Shown here piece by piece: positions 49,037 to 60,691 of a stretch of DNA of 64,000 bases; the stretch's first letter is position 1, and each line of letters opens with the position of its first letter. The stretch covers positions 6,398,501 to 6,462,500 of the forward strand of contig OX463820.1 in NCBI GenBank assembly GCA_949825045.1. The letters run 5' to 3'. The position numbers were made by a program, and so were the translations under genes. Origin of the DNA: Argyresthia goedartella (Eukaryota > Arthropoda > Insecta > Lepidoptera > Argyresthiidae). The notes under the pieces were generated by a model, which worked only from the letters and a program-made list of their open reading frames with translations, was not told where the DNA came from and did no database searches.

Positions 49037-52000
49037 GAATTTGCGGCCCAACCATTGGTTGCCCCCCAACCGGAGACGGTGGTGTTACCGATCGCCTCTG
49101 TGCTTGTTTGGGATTTGGCGGGCAACCCAACATACGTTCGCGCCCTATTAGATTCTGGAGCTCAGGGCTGCATTGTATCGAACGATTTAGCAAAATGGTT
49201 GGGCCTCAAGGTAAATAGGTATAATAAATCAATACGGGGCGTGGGGAATGTTACGGTTACGAATGTAGTTGGTCAATCGGTGATCACGTTCTCTCCACGT
49301 TATGACATTTTGACAAAAACATCCGTGCAAGCTTTAGTAATGACGCATGTCATGGGCAAACACCCCTTGGTGAAGTTGAATCCGGCCGTTCGATTCCTGA
49401 CGTCAGGACTCAAGTTGGCGGATCCCGATTTTGACACTCCAGCCCCGGTCGACCTGCTACTGGGAGCAGACGTTCTGGGTAGGTTTCTGTTGTCGGATCG
49501 GCGAGTTCTTCAGCCGGACGGGTTGATTGCTGTGGATACTAAGTTTGGTCACGTGATCATGGGTCCGGCATTGCCAATGGTTAGGCCTGCCGAGTCAGAT
49601 GGCATACTTATTGGCTCAGCGTTGTCAGACGCTATCCAACGTTTCTGGGAGATAGAGGAACCTCCCACCGCTCGTCGAGTCGACGCAGACGAAGAAGAGT
49701 GCGAGTTGTTTTACCAGAATAGTACTGGTCGCCTTCGTTCTGGTCGTTTTGTAACTCGACTGCCTTTCAGGGCCGATCGACCGCCACTAGGAGAATCTAG
49801 GAAGATGGCTGAGACGAGATTGATGTCGATGGAGCGTAGGATGTCAAGGGACGCCGTATTTAAACAAAAATACGTCGATTTCATGAGGGAGTATGAGTCG
49901 TTAGGACACATGTCGGTATCGGGTGTGGACTGGAGATCTGAGGATCATTGTTTCCTTCCACACCATGCCGTCCTGCGAACCCCTACCGGCAAGATTCGAG
50001 TTGTTTTTGATGGGTCAGCACCTACCTCGAACGGGATGTCCCTGAATCAGTGTCTACATTCGGGACCCAAGTTGAGTCGTGATATTTCGGATATTCTCAC
50101 GAGCTTTCGGAGGCACCAGGTTGTATTTGTCGCAGACATTCGGATGATGTTTAGGCAAACGGTAATTCATCCGGCTGACAGAAGGTATCAGTTGATACTT
50201 TGGCGTGAGTCCACGGCCGAGCCAGTCAAGGTCTATGAGTTGAACACGAACACGTATGGGTTACGGTCTAGCCCGTATTTGGCGATGCGTACCCTGCGGG
50301 AGTTGGCGTCGCGTGACCGTGTGAGCTATCCTAGAGCCGCCGCTATCCTGGAGCAAGATTTGTACGTCGATGACGTCTGCACAGGGGCAGCCAGTGTAGA
50401 GGAAGCTCTGGACCGACGTGACGAGCTCATTCAATTGCTGGAACGAGGCGGCTATGAACTACGCAAGTGGATGTCCAACTCCCCTGAGTTGTTGGCTGGT
50501 CTCCCAGATGAGTTTCAACAAGACCCGCACGTTTTTGAGAATCCTGACAACCCTAACATGTTGTCAGTGCTTGGAATTAAGTACCGGCCCGTCCATGATG
50601 AGTTTACCTATCGGGTGGTTTTAGAAACACCGAAGGCCTGGACGAAGCGGTCAGTACTGTCAACGATTGCGAGAACGTTCGACCCGAATGGATGGATTTC
50701 TCCAGTCACCTTTGCTCTCAAATGTTTTATGCAAAGGCTATGGGCGGCTCAGTTGACCTGGGACACCCACCTCTCAGGTGATTTGTTGACTGATTGGACG
50801 CAAATGTTCACCTCGCTATCGGACATAAATAATGTATCGCTGCCGAGGAAATTGATCCCTGCTGGGGATTACAGGGCAACCCTTCACGGGTTTTGTGATG
50901 CCTCTGAACGAGGGTTTGCGGCAGCGGTTTATTTGCGAACCGTCACCTCCACCGGGGAGGTCGATGTGCGTTTGGTTTTGGCAAAAAGCAAGGTAGCGCC
51001 TATTCGGACAAGGATGACGATTCCAAAACTGGAACTGTCCGGGGCTGCTCTTTTGACCAAACTTTTGAATCACACTCTAACAGTGTTGCGTGGGTCAGTG
51101 GTTTTGGAGGATACGGTGTACGCGTGGACGGACAGCCAGATTGTTTTGTGCTGGCTGAAGGCTTCGGTCCATAACTTAGAGGTTTTTGTTGCGAACTGGG
51201 TCTCCCAGATTGTGTCGTCTGAGGTCCCACTGACCTGGAGACATGTACCAGGAGAATTGAACCCGTCTGATTGTGCATCCAGGGGATGTCGGGCTCCTGA
51301 ACTCGTTAGACACCATTTGTGGTGGGGACCACCCTGGCTTGCCAGGAGAGAATCGGACTGGCCCCACAGCCATGTAGTAGTATCTTCGGATCATGGCCCC
51401 AGAGCGGCCGTGCATGTTACCCAGAAGGCTGAGGACCCTGACGCCGGGTTTCTGCTGGACCGGTATAGCTCACTTGACAAGTTGATAAACGTGTCCACTT
51501 GGATTAGGAGATTCGCTCGAAATTGTCGTACTCCTCGCGATCAGCGAACGTTGAACCCTATTCTGAATCCGGCAGAGCGAAACGAGTCGCTACTGAATTT
51601 GGTCCGGTTGGTACAGTCCTCGAAGTTTGGGGCAGAATTGGAGATTATACGAAGTGGACGTTCGAAATTGAAGGGAGCCGTCGCGCGTCTCAACCCCTTT
51701 GTTGATTCGACCGGGTTACTTCGGGTAGGAGGAAGATTGCGCAATGCGAATCTGTCGTATTCGGCTCGTCACCCACTTCTGCTCCCCAAGGGGGGACAGT
51801 TAGTTGAATTGCTGGTGACTGATCGTCATATTAAAAACGCGCATGCCGGCTGTAACGCGTTGTTGGCCACGCTCCAGCGGGAGTTTTGGATCTTATCTGC
51901 CCGCCGTGTCATACGGAACATCGTGTTTCGGTGCATGCCTTGTTATCGACTTAAGGCTGCCACGATGCAACCTCTCATGGGGGACTTGCCCCCTGATCGT

Positions 52001-52927
52001 GTGAATGAGGTCAGACCGTTTTCAGGTGTTGGTACGGATTTTGCCGGACCGTTTATGGTGAAGAGTTCACGATTGCGTACCGCTAAGCAATACAAGGCGT
52101 ACCTATGTGTGTTTGTTTGTTTATCCACCAAGGCGGTACATCTCGAGCTCGTTGCTGATCTCTCGACAGAGGCTTTCATTGCTTGTTTGGATAGGTTTGT
52201 TTCTCGAAGGGGACTTCCAACTTTGATCCGCTCTGATAACGGCACTAACTACGTCGGTGCGGAACGATACTTACGAGAGATAGTCAACTTTTTGAATGTA
52301 AATAAAGTGGATATTGGAACGGCCCTCTCCCGTCGGGGTATACAGTGGACCTTCAGCCCACCGATTTGCCCCCACTGGGGTGGGATTTTTGAGGCCGTAG
52401 TTAAGTCAGCTAAGACGCACTTGGGGCGTATAGTAGGTCAGACCGCGCTGACTTTTGAGGAGCTCGCGACATTGTTTTGTAAGATCGAGGCCGTTCTCAA
52501 TTCGCGACCGTTGTGTCCGCTCAGCTCGGATCCAAATGACCTGGAGGCTCTGACCCCAGGTCATTTCTTGATAGGACAGCCACTTAACGCGTTGCCCGAG
52601 CACCCCTTCGAGGGAGTGAAATTGTATCGGTTGTCAAGGTATCAGATGTTGCAACAGTTTACTCAGAATTTCTGGAAGCGTTGGTCGCTCGAGTATCTGC
52701 ATATCTTACAACAGCGCCTTAAGTGGACTGACAAAACCAGCCCCCCTAGTGTTGGTGACCTCGTTCTGGTTAAGGATGCTAACCTACCGCCACTACGTTG
52801 GCGCAGGGGGCGCATTGTTAACTTGTTCCCTGGCAAGGACGGGACCCCCCGGTCTGCAGAGGTTCTAGTAGGAGGCTCGGTTCTAAAACGAGCGGTAGCA
52901 ACGTTGTCTCGGCTGCCCGTAGATTAG
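49037..52927 (+). CDS. BEL/Pao pol (protease, RT, RNase H, integrase)
   Basis: An intact frame of about 1297 codons in the same phase as gag, separated from it only by TAG 49034-49036. It has no early ATG, so translation would need readthrough of that stop. Counting from 49055: aspartic protease LLDSG (Asp 33); RT with ADIRMMFRQ and LYVDDVCTG (YVDD near 437-440); RNase H/A17 region with FCDASERGFAAAVYL and AWTDSQIVLCWL; integrase zinc-binding HHCC (HAGCNALLATLQREFW...CMPC) and core Asp 995 (GTDFAGPF), Asp 1061 (SDNGTNY) and Glu 1113 (GGIFEAVVK). A C-terminal DUF5641-type domain (FWKRWSLEYL; RWRRGRI) follows. All catalytic residues are present. Confidence 0.93.
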   Translation, partial: EFAAQPLVAPQPETVVLPIASVLVWDLAGNPTYVRALLDSGAQGCIVSNDLAKWLGLKVNRYNKSIRGVGNVTVTNVVGQSVITFSPRYDILTKTSVQALVMTHVMGKHPLVKLNPAVRFLTSGLKLADPDFDTPAPVDLLLGADVLGRFLLSDRRVLQPDGLIAVDTKFGHVIMGPALPMVRPAESDGILIGSALSDAIQRFWEIEEPPTARRVDADEEECELFYQNSTGRLRSGRFVTRLPFRADRPPLGESRKMAETRLMSMERRMSRDAVFKQKYVDFMREYESLGHMSVSGVDWRSEDHCFLPHHAVLRTPTGKIRVVFDGSAPTSNGMSLNQCLHSGPKLSRDISDILTSFRRHQVVFVADIRMMFRQTVIHPADRRYQLILWRESTAEPVKVYELNTNTYGLRSSPYLAMRTLRELASRDRVSYPRAAAILEQDLYVDDVCTGAASVEEALDRRDELIQLLERGGYELRKWMSNSPELLAGLPDEFQQDPHVFENPDNPNMLSVLGIKYRPVHDEFTYRVVLETPKAWTKRSVLSTIARTFDPNGWISPVTFALKCFMQRLWAAQLTWDTHLSGDLLTDWTQMFTSLSDINNVSLPRKLIPAGDYRATLHGFCDASERGFAAAVYLRTVTSTGEVDVRLVLAKSKVAPIRTRMTIPKLELSGAALLTKLLNHTLTVLRGSVVLEDTVYAWTDSQIVLCWLKASVHNLEVFVANWVSQIVSSEVPLTWRHVPGELNPSDCASRGCRAPELVRHHLWWGPPWLARRESDWPHSHVVVSSDHGPRAAVHVTQKAEDPDAGFLLDRYSSLDKLINVSTWIRRFARNCRTPRDQRTLNPILNPAERNESLLNLVRLVQSSKFGAELEIIRSGRSKLKGAVARLNPFVDSTGLLRVGGRLRNANLSYSARHPLLLPKGGQLVELLVTDRHIKNAHAGCNALLATLQREFWILSARRVIRNIVFRCMPCYRLKAATMQPLMGDLPPDRVNEVRPFSGVGTDFAGPFMVKSSRLRTAKQYKAYLCVFVCLSTKAVHLELVADLSTEAFIACLDRFVSRRGLPTLIRSDNGTNYVGAERYLREIVNFLNVNKVDIGTALSRRGIQWTFSPPICPHWGGIFEAVVKSAKTHLGRIVGQTALTFEELATLFCKIEAVLNSRPLCPLSSDPNDLEALTPGHFLIGQPLNALPEHPFEGVKLYRLSRYQMLQQFTQNFWKRWSLEYLHILQQRLKWTDKTSPPSVGDLVLVKDANLPPLRWRRGRIVNLFPGKDGTPRSAEVLVGGSVLKRAVATLSRLPVD

Positions 52928-52959
52928 GGGACAGGTGGGTGCCTGTCCGGGCGGGTGAT

Positions 52960-53505
52960 TGTTCGATTCCAAATCGATATTCGATCGATGGTTTCGGAAC
53001 GGCCATTTTGAATTTGACGTTGCTGCCAACCTAGCAGTTTTTTGAGAACTGACAGACGAAAAGCCCTCGCAATGTAACGCGTATTTGATTAGGGTATTGA
53101 ATTTAAATCGCAAGCCATCTGGAATGTTTTCGGGTTCCCCTCAGGATTGTCTATATAGCTGAGTGTGTTGTGGTTCCCCGAACCAGATAAAGTTCGCATT
53201 TACGTGGCCGATTGGTTTTTCCCACGTAACATAACCTGTGTTGGAACACTGTGTTCGTCGAAGCTGGCCTGCCAGTCATACCTGGTTGGCTGAAGAACCT
53301 GTCTACCAAGAAGAGCATAGGGTGCACCCGGGCCTTGCAGAGAGACAGGAGGTTGACGGGACCGAAGCACAGACCAGGTTAGATCGACTCCATAAGTATT
53401 AGCTCTGTGAATCGCCGACGTTCACACTTCTTGGCATCTGATCGCTACGCTACCTCGTAGCTGATGGGCCCCTGCGAGGTCATTGGGTGCCGAGAAGCCT
53501 GAACA
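52960..53505 (+). repeat. 3' LTR of the BEL/Pao element
   Basis: 546 bp, preceded by a short purine-rich stretch (gcgggtgat). Differences from the 5' LTR are C/A near 53312 and G/T near 53406. Confidence 0.93.
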
Positions 53506-53510
53506 CTATC

Positions 53511-56290
53511 AAAATGTTAGAGGATTGCGATCAAAAACAATAAACTTTAGACGTAACATCGACCTATATTCCGATTATCATGTGATTGTGTTAACTGAGT
53601 CGTGGCTATCTGATAGTGTGATTAGCGCAGAACTATTCAGGGACGATTACTCAGTATTTAGAAGAGATTGCAACTGCGAAGCTACACGTCAGATCGTGGT
53701 GGCATTCTCATCGCAGTCCGATCGGATTATCAAGTCGCCGAAAGAAGAGATTGGTGTTCAAGCGCAGAGGATCTATGGGTTAGCATCACTTTAAAATCGA
53801 GCTCTGGTCCCAAAACCAAACTTCATATAGGCTGCCTTTACCTGTGTGACGAAAACAACGGCCTACCATTTAGTACGCAGCTATCTAACCATACAAATAA
53901 AGTCACTGCATTGTCAAATGAAAATCCTTACGATAAAATTCTCCTATTGGGAGATTTCAATATGATTGACGTCAACTGGACACCAAATAGTGATAAATCA
54001 TATTTAACGCCTGTCCACTTCCGTAACCTCAACCACCTAGAACTTACTAACATGATGACACTATTTAAACTTGAAACAATTGATTCCATTCCCAACATTC
54101 AAAAGCGAATTCTGGATCTTGTTCTTGCCAATGAAACTGTGAAAGTAACCAGATGTCTCGAGCCCCGAAATAAAATGGATAACTTTCACCCACCACTTAT
54201 TATCGAACGCGACTTTGCTACAGTTAAATATATCAACCCAAAACGTCGATTAAAATAATTTTATAATCAGGATGATTACACTGCGATGTGCTCTGAGCTC
54301 GATGCTTTCATCAGGTTCGGTCGATGATGCCGTTTACCTCTTCAAAAGAACCCTGATAACCATAAGAAATAAACATGTACCTCACAAAGAAATCTTGAAA
54401 AACAAGTTCCCTCCATGGTACCCACCAGCCCTTAGAAAGATGCTTAAAGAAAAATTCAAGTATCACAACAAGGTAAAGTTTTAAGGTAACATAGCTGACA
54501 AACACACCTTCTCACTACTACGAGACCGTTGTAAACTAATTGAATCATTGAGCTATAACAACTATATCAAGAAAACTGAAGAGTCAATTAAAAACAACCC
54601 TCGAGCCTTGTGGGCTTATATGAAGGACAGGAAGATGGGCAATGCATATCCCAGCTCCATGACACATGGTAGTAACACATATGACACCGGGCAGATGATA
54701 TGCGATGCTTTTGTTGAGTTCTTTGGGTCTACTTACTTCGATGATAGCAATCACATTACCACATCGTCGCATGTCAATAGCCCTGTCCAGGGCCCCCCAC
54801 TACCACTGACATATACAAAATTGAAATACAAGAACGCGAAGTACATAAGTTATCAAAATTTCTAGACACTAACAAGGGTCCTGGTCCGGATGACATTCCC
54901 ACAATGTTTATCACTGGTTGTGCGGACAGTACATATCGGCCTCTTAGTTTTCTTTACAGAAGATCTCTTCGTGAAGGTACCGTACCCACTGCTTGGAAAA
55001 CGGCATTAGTAACACCAATACATAAGAAAGGCTCCAAGACTTAAATAGAACCCCACCGACCAATTTCAAAGCTAAGTGTTTTTTGCTAAATTGTTTGAAA
55101 AAAATATTTATATTCAAGTATACAAACACACTTTTCGCCCCTTACCTGCTGGGTTCATGCAGGGTCGTTCAACAGTAACTAACGAAGTACTTTTCCTGGA
55201 GGATGTTCTCGAAGGTATGGAGAGGGGAGGTCAGGTGGATGCGAACTACACAGACTACTCTAAAGCGTTCGACCATATAGATCACCGTATCCTACTATCC
55301 AAACTTCAATTTGCAGGGAATCTTGGTGATTTGCTGAGATGGTTCTCCTCATACGTTGACAACCACAGCCATACAGTGGTTCTCAATGGATACACCTCAG
55401 CACACATCACAATCCCCTCAGGAGTTCCCAAAGGCTCAATTCTAGCTCCTTTATTATTTTACTATCTGCATCAACAATATTGACAACTGTTTTCAAAACT
55501 CAAAAGCTCTACTATTTGCCGATGATATGAAAATATTCAAAGTTATTAATTCACCAACTGACTCACAACTACTTCAATCCGATTTAGAATCACTCGAAGA
55601 ATAAGTATTCTTATCAGGCTAAATAAACTCGATCTCAACATAAGTAAATGCTGTATCGTCACCTTTACTAGGAAATTCAGTCCCGTAATCTCACAGTATT
55701 TAATCCACTAGAGAGAGAGAGTCAGAGATCTAGGAGTCACCGTTGACAGTAAGTTGATTCTTGACACCCATATCAATAACATCGCCAAAAAGGCATCTCA
55801 AACTTTAGGTTTCGTATTAAGAACTTCTAGACTTTAAATCTGCAAATACAGTAAAAACTCTTTATTGCACACTTGTTAGAGGCCAACTAGAATACTGCTC
55901 ACAAATATGGAATCCCAAGTATGATATATATATATATATAAGCCAGATAGAAAATATCCAGATTTTTTTTTTAAGTTCCTTAAATTACTGTCACTGACTA
56001 CGAAGATAACTGTAGACGTCATCACCTACTACCACTCGCATTACGCAGAGAGGCAGATCTTACCTTCCTATCGGCATTAGCGACAGGCACCGTCGACGTT
56101 TCTGACTTTGTCCATTTGTCTGAAACTGTCCATTCAGGTCCCCGGTACTTGATCCACTAGACGGAACCTTCTCAAACTGTATCTCCCTCAGTCTTATACT
56201 AATTACGTTTCTTGACTATAAAATAAACATAAAATACTTTATCTACACACGTATCATAAACCCTCTTTACTGCGTTCAAAAACCGCACGT
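53511..56290 (+). pseudogene. jockey-type LINE ORF2, continued after the BEL insertion
   Basis: Endonuclease: QNVRGLRSKT, VIVLTESWLSD, GGILIAVRSD, LLLGDFNMIDVNW. RT: NKGPGPDDIPTMF, AWKTALVTPIHKKGSK, DYSKAFDHIDHRILL, GVPKGSILAPLLF, and FADDMKIF near 55520. The thumb follows (RDLGVTVDSKLILDTHINNI; READLTFLSALATG). Shifts near 53670, 54260, 54865, 55050, 55485 and later make it a pseudogene. With 46064-46082 it forms the start of the same gene. Confidence 0.85.
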
Positions 56291-57072
56291 AAGGATCAGC
56301 ATTATGTTAAACTACTTGGTAAAAACTCGTTTCGTATCTGGAAAACTACACATTATGGTCATTATGTGTAGTTTTTCTACATATAATGACATTCAAATTT
56401 CGAACGCCAACGCCCGACTGCGTGCCGCCTCTAGTTTGTCTGTGAAGTTGGTACTGACATTCAAATTTCGAACGCCGACGCCCGCCTGCGAGAAGTTGGT
56501 ACTACAGAACAAGTTAAACAATTGCAGAGCCACTATGCCGGTCAAACATGCGGTTCCTGAACACATCAAAGAGAGCTTATGATATAATAATGATAATAAT
56601 AATACCTTGGACATTATTTTACACACATTGATCTAGCCCCAAACTAGGATTCCCTGTATCTTGGGTACTAGACAACGGTACACATACTTATATAGATAAA
56701 TATTATACTTATATAGATAAACAACCATGACTAGGGTGCAAACATCCGTGTGTGTGTAAATAAACTAGTGTATGTAACTGTACATAATTAGGCATTAAAA
56801 CTCTCGAGTGATATTATTATTATTAAACCCACTCTCGAGTTTTAATGCCCTCCATTATGCAGCAGTCACATAAACTACTATAATTAAACAAAACCTTGTG
56901 GTGTAATGTGATGCACCTAGATAAATTATACTATAATAGAACCTTAGCAAGTATTCACTCGTCTCAAACATAGACGAAAACTTGTAATTAGCTTAGACAT
57001 AAGCAATTATATGTACTTAACTGAATAAAAGAGCTGTAAGTTTTCCAAATTTAATAAAATAAAATAAAATAA
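56291..57072 (+). repeat. LINE 3' region with lepidopteran repeat and AATAAAAT tail
   Basis: Contains a 67-bp tandem duplication (56389 and 56456, gacattcaaatttcgaacgc), a hairpin at 56342-56375, an AAT-rich start and the block agccccaaactaggattccc shared with 2120, and a perfect 20-bp inverted repeat at 56791-56849. It ends in (aataaaat)n near 57050-57070, like the LINE at 31.9 kb. Confidence 0.55.
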
Positions 57073-57779
57073 TGAATCAAGCACATTCATAGCGACACTC
57101 ACGTGCCTCCAGCTACGTTGATTCTGGAAATGGACAAAGTTTTATTAGAATCTTTCTGTGGCTAAAGGTCACGTAGCCACGCCAAAAACTAGCAAACAAC
57201 CAATTTTAAGTCCCACAGAATAATAGATCTATTATCCTTACATCGAACTCGAGGTTTTTAGAAAAAAAATCGCCTGTATTATAACGGAAAGACAAAAAGG
57301 CTATCTACCTACCGTTATTGCGAATTAGTATGACTTTCTAAATCTTTCGCTTACACTTACACATATGGAGTAGCAGCAAAAGTAATACTGGTAACTAAAT
57401 ACTAATTAATTCAAATAGTACTACTACAGAATTTGTACAAGGAATAGTACTATTCCTTGTACAAATTCTGCCGAAAAAATCGAAAACAAAAGGTAGGTCA
57501 GGTAAAACTAAGGTAGGCGAGAATTGCAAAGGATTTTGTAACATTTAACAACATGTAACAACACAGCAGAAACAAAAAAGCACGGAAAATAAACATATAG
57601 AAATAAACACATATCAATATCTTCATTAAATGGCCTGGGTTGGGTCTAGAATCGTTTGGCAGAAGAGTAAAAGGGGATAAATCTGGTGGGAGCAAGCTAA
57701 TGCATATTTATCGAGTTTTTAATAAAAATAGTTTCTAAACTCAAATCAGATAAAAAGCGATAACAAAACGTACAAATGG
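57073..57779. other. No recognisable gene; one perfect palindrome
   Basis: AT-rich sequence. Only the 44-base loop-free palindrome at 57427-57470 (cagaatttgtacaaggaata and its complement) stands out. Confidence 0.4.
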
Positions 57780-58091
57780 GCAATTGAAGACTAAAATGGC
57801 TTCGGTCGGCCGCACTCGCTGTGTCGGCAATTCTATCAAACGATCGGTGCCGCACTGTCGGCACTTCAATCAAACCGGAGCAGCGCGGCGCTGGACTCGG
57901 CTGCGGCCGTGGTCGTCTGCTCCCTGTCTGCTTTTCCCATAACCCTACCAATACAAAAAAGAGATCTACGAACGATTTCTACTTCACTACATTTCCTGGC
58001 TGAACTTCATTGACTAACCTACCTACCTATTTAGTCTTAGATAGCACATACCTACCTTCTAGACTAGATACTGCAAAATGTCGAGTTACTA

Positions 58092-58093
58092 TT

Positions 58094-58124
<31 letters not shown>

Positions 58125-58370
58125 TCTAAAACTTACATCTACATTACAGGTTAGACCTAATACATAGTGCAGCTTATTCAATTAACCTAAAAATATGTAC
58201 CAACTATACAACTAAGCATTATCCTTTATTATTTAATCAATCATCTCATAACTAATTGTCTGCAAAGCAGTCTTTGTGAAGCCACTCGAAGTGCAACAAA
58301 ACAAATCCATCTGGTTGGCAATCAAGTTAAGGTATTTGAGCGCTCGCGACATCGGGGTACACGACACTAT
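58092..58370 (-). mobile_element. Short 5'-truncated retroposon with (TAAA)n tail
   Basis: An insertion relative to the left copy of the composite repeat (between aaaatgtcgagtta and gtacctacctcc). Read on the minus strand it ends in repeated taaa, as CR1/RTE-type elements often do. It has no coding sequence. Confidence 0.5.
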
Positions 58371-59057
58371 GTACCTACCTCCTATCTGCTGGATATCCAA
58401 TAATGAGAGGCACAGCGCAATCCTTTATAACGGACGAAATAGGCACGGGTAAGAACAAGTCCAGAAATGGTAACTGGATCAGATCGTAACTGCTCATTTG
58501 TTTGAGCTACATGTAGGAAGGTAGGTACTTATTTGTTGAAAATCAACAGCCCTATCTAGGAAATATGTCGGTACATATTTATTCTACTGTTCTAATCCTA
58601 AATTCCTAACAAATCATTTGGTACCTACCAACTTAGGTATCAAAAGAACAAAAAGACTAGTTCAGATTTAGTTCATTGAGTGATAACTTGATGAAGCCAA
58701 AAGCAATGATCGCTGGGTGGGTGCTAGATACCGAGGATAGGAAGGGATCTCGCTAGCACACAGCTTGCTGTTGTTTTTATAGTTTGTCGGGTGGCACAGC
58801 TATGTTTATTTTTTAGGTTATTCCCCCTGCGCGGGCGTTCAGCGTCGGTCACACACAGCGGGTGGCGTCTAGGCCGTCGGCTAGGATTGGACTTTCCCTA
58901 TATTAAATGTTCTCTGTGGCTTGGACTGTCTGACTGACGTCTGTCGGCCGGGCGAGCGCTCGGGCGCCGCAGGCAAATGTGTACGTTGATAGGATTTTCT
59001 ACGAGTTAGAGAGAGAGAAAGAGAGACTGGTTGCGCGACTTTCCTCGTGGTGTGTGC

Positions 59058-59111
59058 TATACGTGCGTTCTCTTTCTAACTGACTGCAGTTAGAAAGAGA
59101 ACGCACGTATA
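59058..59111. repeat. Perfect palindrome, 25-bp arms, 4-bp loop
   Basis: The arms tatacgtgcgttctctttct+aactg and their exact complement surround actg. Confidence 0.95.
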
Positions 59112-59416
59112 ATTGATATTTCCTTCCCATTTGCATTTAAAATGGTTGACTTTGTTTATACGATTCAAAGTATACAAATTTATAGTTGTGAATTTATTAC
59201 TTTTAATGGCTTAATGGATGGATTTATGCTACAGAAAAAAGTTAGTTTTTTATTTCGAGTAATTCACCTCATAATGTACGAAATCGTACCTAAAAGAACC
59301 CTGATATTCGGTCAGCTAATTAAAAGTCACCTGTATTTATCTACTTGTATTTCACGAATAGTTTTCAGTACAAAATTCAAGGTTAAGACGAAATAATTAA
59401 AAAATAAGCAGGATTA

Positions 59417-59665
59417 TGATGGCTCCGTGGTGCAAGAGATACAGGTTCGATTCCTGACCAAGTACCAATGAGATAATAATTTATCTTAAGTATGGACAGA
59501 CATTCTAACGGTGATGGAAAAAATCGTCAGGGAACCTTCATTACTTCATAGCTGCGGCGATGGGCTAGCCCCCTGTCACCCGAAATGGAGTATTGAATTA
59601 CTGGCTGAACGTGGGCACATTTGTGCCGCTGCCATCCCGTATGGGAAAAGCGTGACGCTATGTAT
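59417..59665 (+). repeat. tRNA-derived SINE copy
   Basis: The head ggctccgtggtgcaagagat and acaggttcgattcctgacc look like a tRNA with an RNA polymerase III B box (ggttcgattcc). The body follows (acggtgatggaaaaaatcgt, agctgcggcgatgggctagc, tatgggaaaagcgtgacgct). This is the clearest of four copies in the window. Confidence 0.65.
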
Positions 59666-60335
59666 GTGTATAAGTGCTAATCCATGCACGCTGGTATTTT
59701 GCAAGTTGCAAGACGAACAAACAATTTGGGCTGCGGGCAGAATACTTTTTCACTTTTCAGCCCAACACGCGGTTAAATTAAACAATACACTGTAATTATT
59801 TATTACCATTATGGTTAGATAGGCATGTACTTAGCTACTTAGGTGAGTTCTTAGTTTCATCTAGGGAAGTTATTTGCGGATCTTCTTATCATTGTACCGC
59901 ATATAACGCTACACAATGCGGATGGTATATGTCTCAAGTACTGGAGGGACGCTTTTGGATCATGACTTTAATTTGGTCGTATTATTGTCGAAATTTAAAT
60001 TTTCTAAAAAGAACTGTATTTTTACAACCTTTTGGTTTTAGAGGTTAATAACTACACACTGAATGCTAGTGCCATTTTTTTGCTGTAAACAGAGTACATC
60101 CTGCTTATTTTGGGGTCCAAATATTTTCGTCCAAATTCTTCACAAAAGTTGTTGTTTTGGTGAAACGGCTTAACCAAGGCTTTTAAAATTCGGTGTGGAT
60201 ATAGTATTGACTAAGATGTATCGTTATGTGTATCTTGTTTGCGTTGCTTTGTTAGGGATATATTAAGCCATTTAGGTACCTATTTTAAAGATTTACCAAA
60301 AACTCCCAAACGGTGAGATAATTGAAATAATAATA

Positions 60336-60691
60336 ATAATAATAACAACAATAATAACCTCCCCGAGGGGACCACCTTGACTTGGTGGGGGGGTTTACGG
60401 GGAAGTGGAACAAAATTAGTCTAAACACCTTGACGATACACTCTTTTAAAGGATACACTTCTACGCCTGTACCAGCTTGGCATATCACCTTCCCCAAACA
60501 AAGGTTCCCAAACCTCCTTCCCAGGGCAAGTGATAACCCATTGGCGCGTTAAAAAATACGACTCCTCAGGAGGAATCCCTCACCGCACGCGGCGGGCCGG
60601 GCTCGCGGTGCTCAGCACGTCGCCAATCCGGACAGTCACGGTCGGTAAGCCCTTCGTTTTTGAGGTGAGCGGACACGCATCGTGGTAATAG
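60336..60691 (+). other. LINE 5' UTR, first part
   Basis: After an AAT microsatellite the sequence becomes GC-rich (ctccccgaggggaccacctt; ccgcacgcggcgggccgggc). It leads, past the solo LTR, into a LINE ORF1. It probably contains the internal promoter of the LINE. Confidence 0.5.

Larger units (their letters stand above)
46083..53505 (+). mobile_element. BEL/Pao LTR retrotransposon, 7.4 kb, young
   Basis: Complete structure: 5' LTR, leader, gag, pol, 3' LTR, with the 5-bp duplication ctatc (46078-46082, 53506-53510). Both LTRs are 546 bp, start TGTTCGATTCC and end CTGAACA, and differ at about two positions, so insertion is recent. Pol is one long open frame. Two stops in the gag-pol frame (47666-47668, 49034-49036) would reduce or prevent its own expression. 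Confidence 0.95.
57780..60335. repeat. Composite repeat, right copy (inverted relative to 31.9-36 kb)
   Basis: Runs in the opposite sense to the left copy: GC-rich end (57790-58015), cctacctcctatctgctgga, empty sites for the P-like (58395-58420) and hAT (58460-58490) insertions, then SINE-like copy and module ending aactcccaaacggtgaga (about 60320). It has its own extra pieces: a short retroposon with a (ttta)n run at 58095-58370, and about 600 bp at 58680-59370 with no match in the left copy. Confidence 0.8.

Noticed and set aside
59417..59475. A functional tRNA gene
   Set aside because: The B box is good, but no full cloverleaf or acceptor stem forms and the sequence continues into a repeated body, so it is a SINE.
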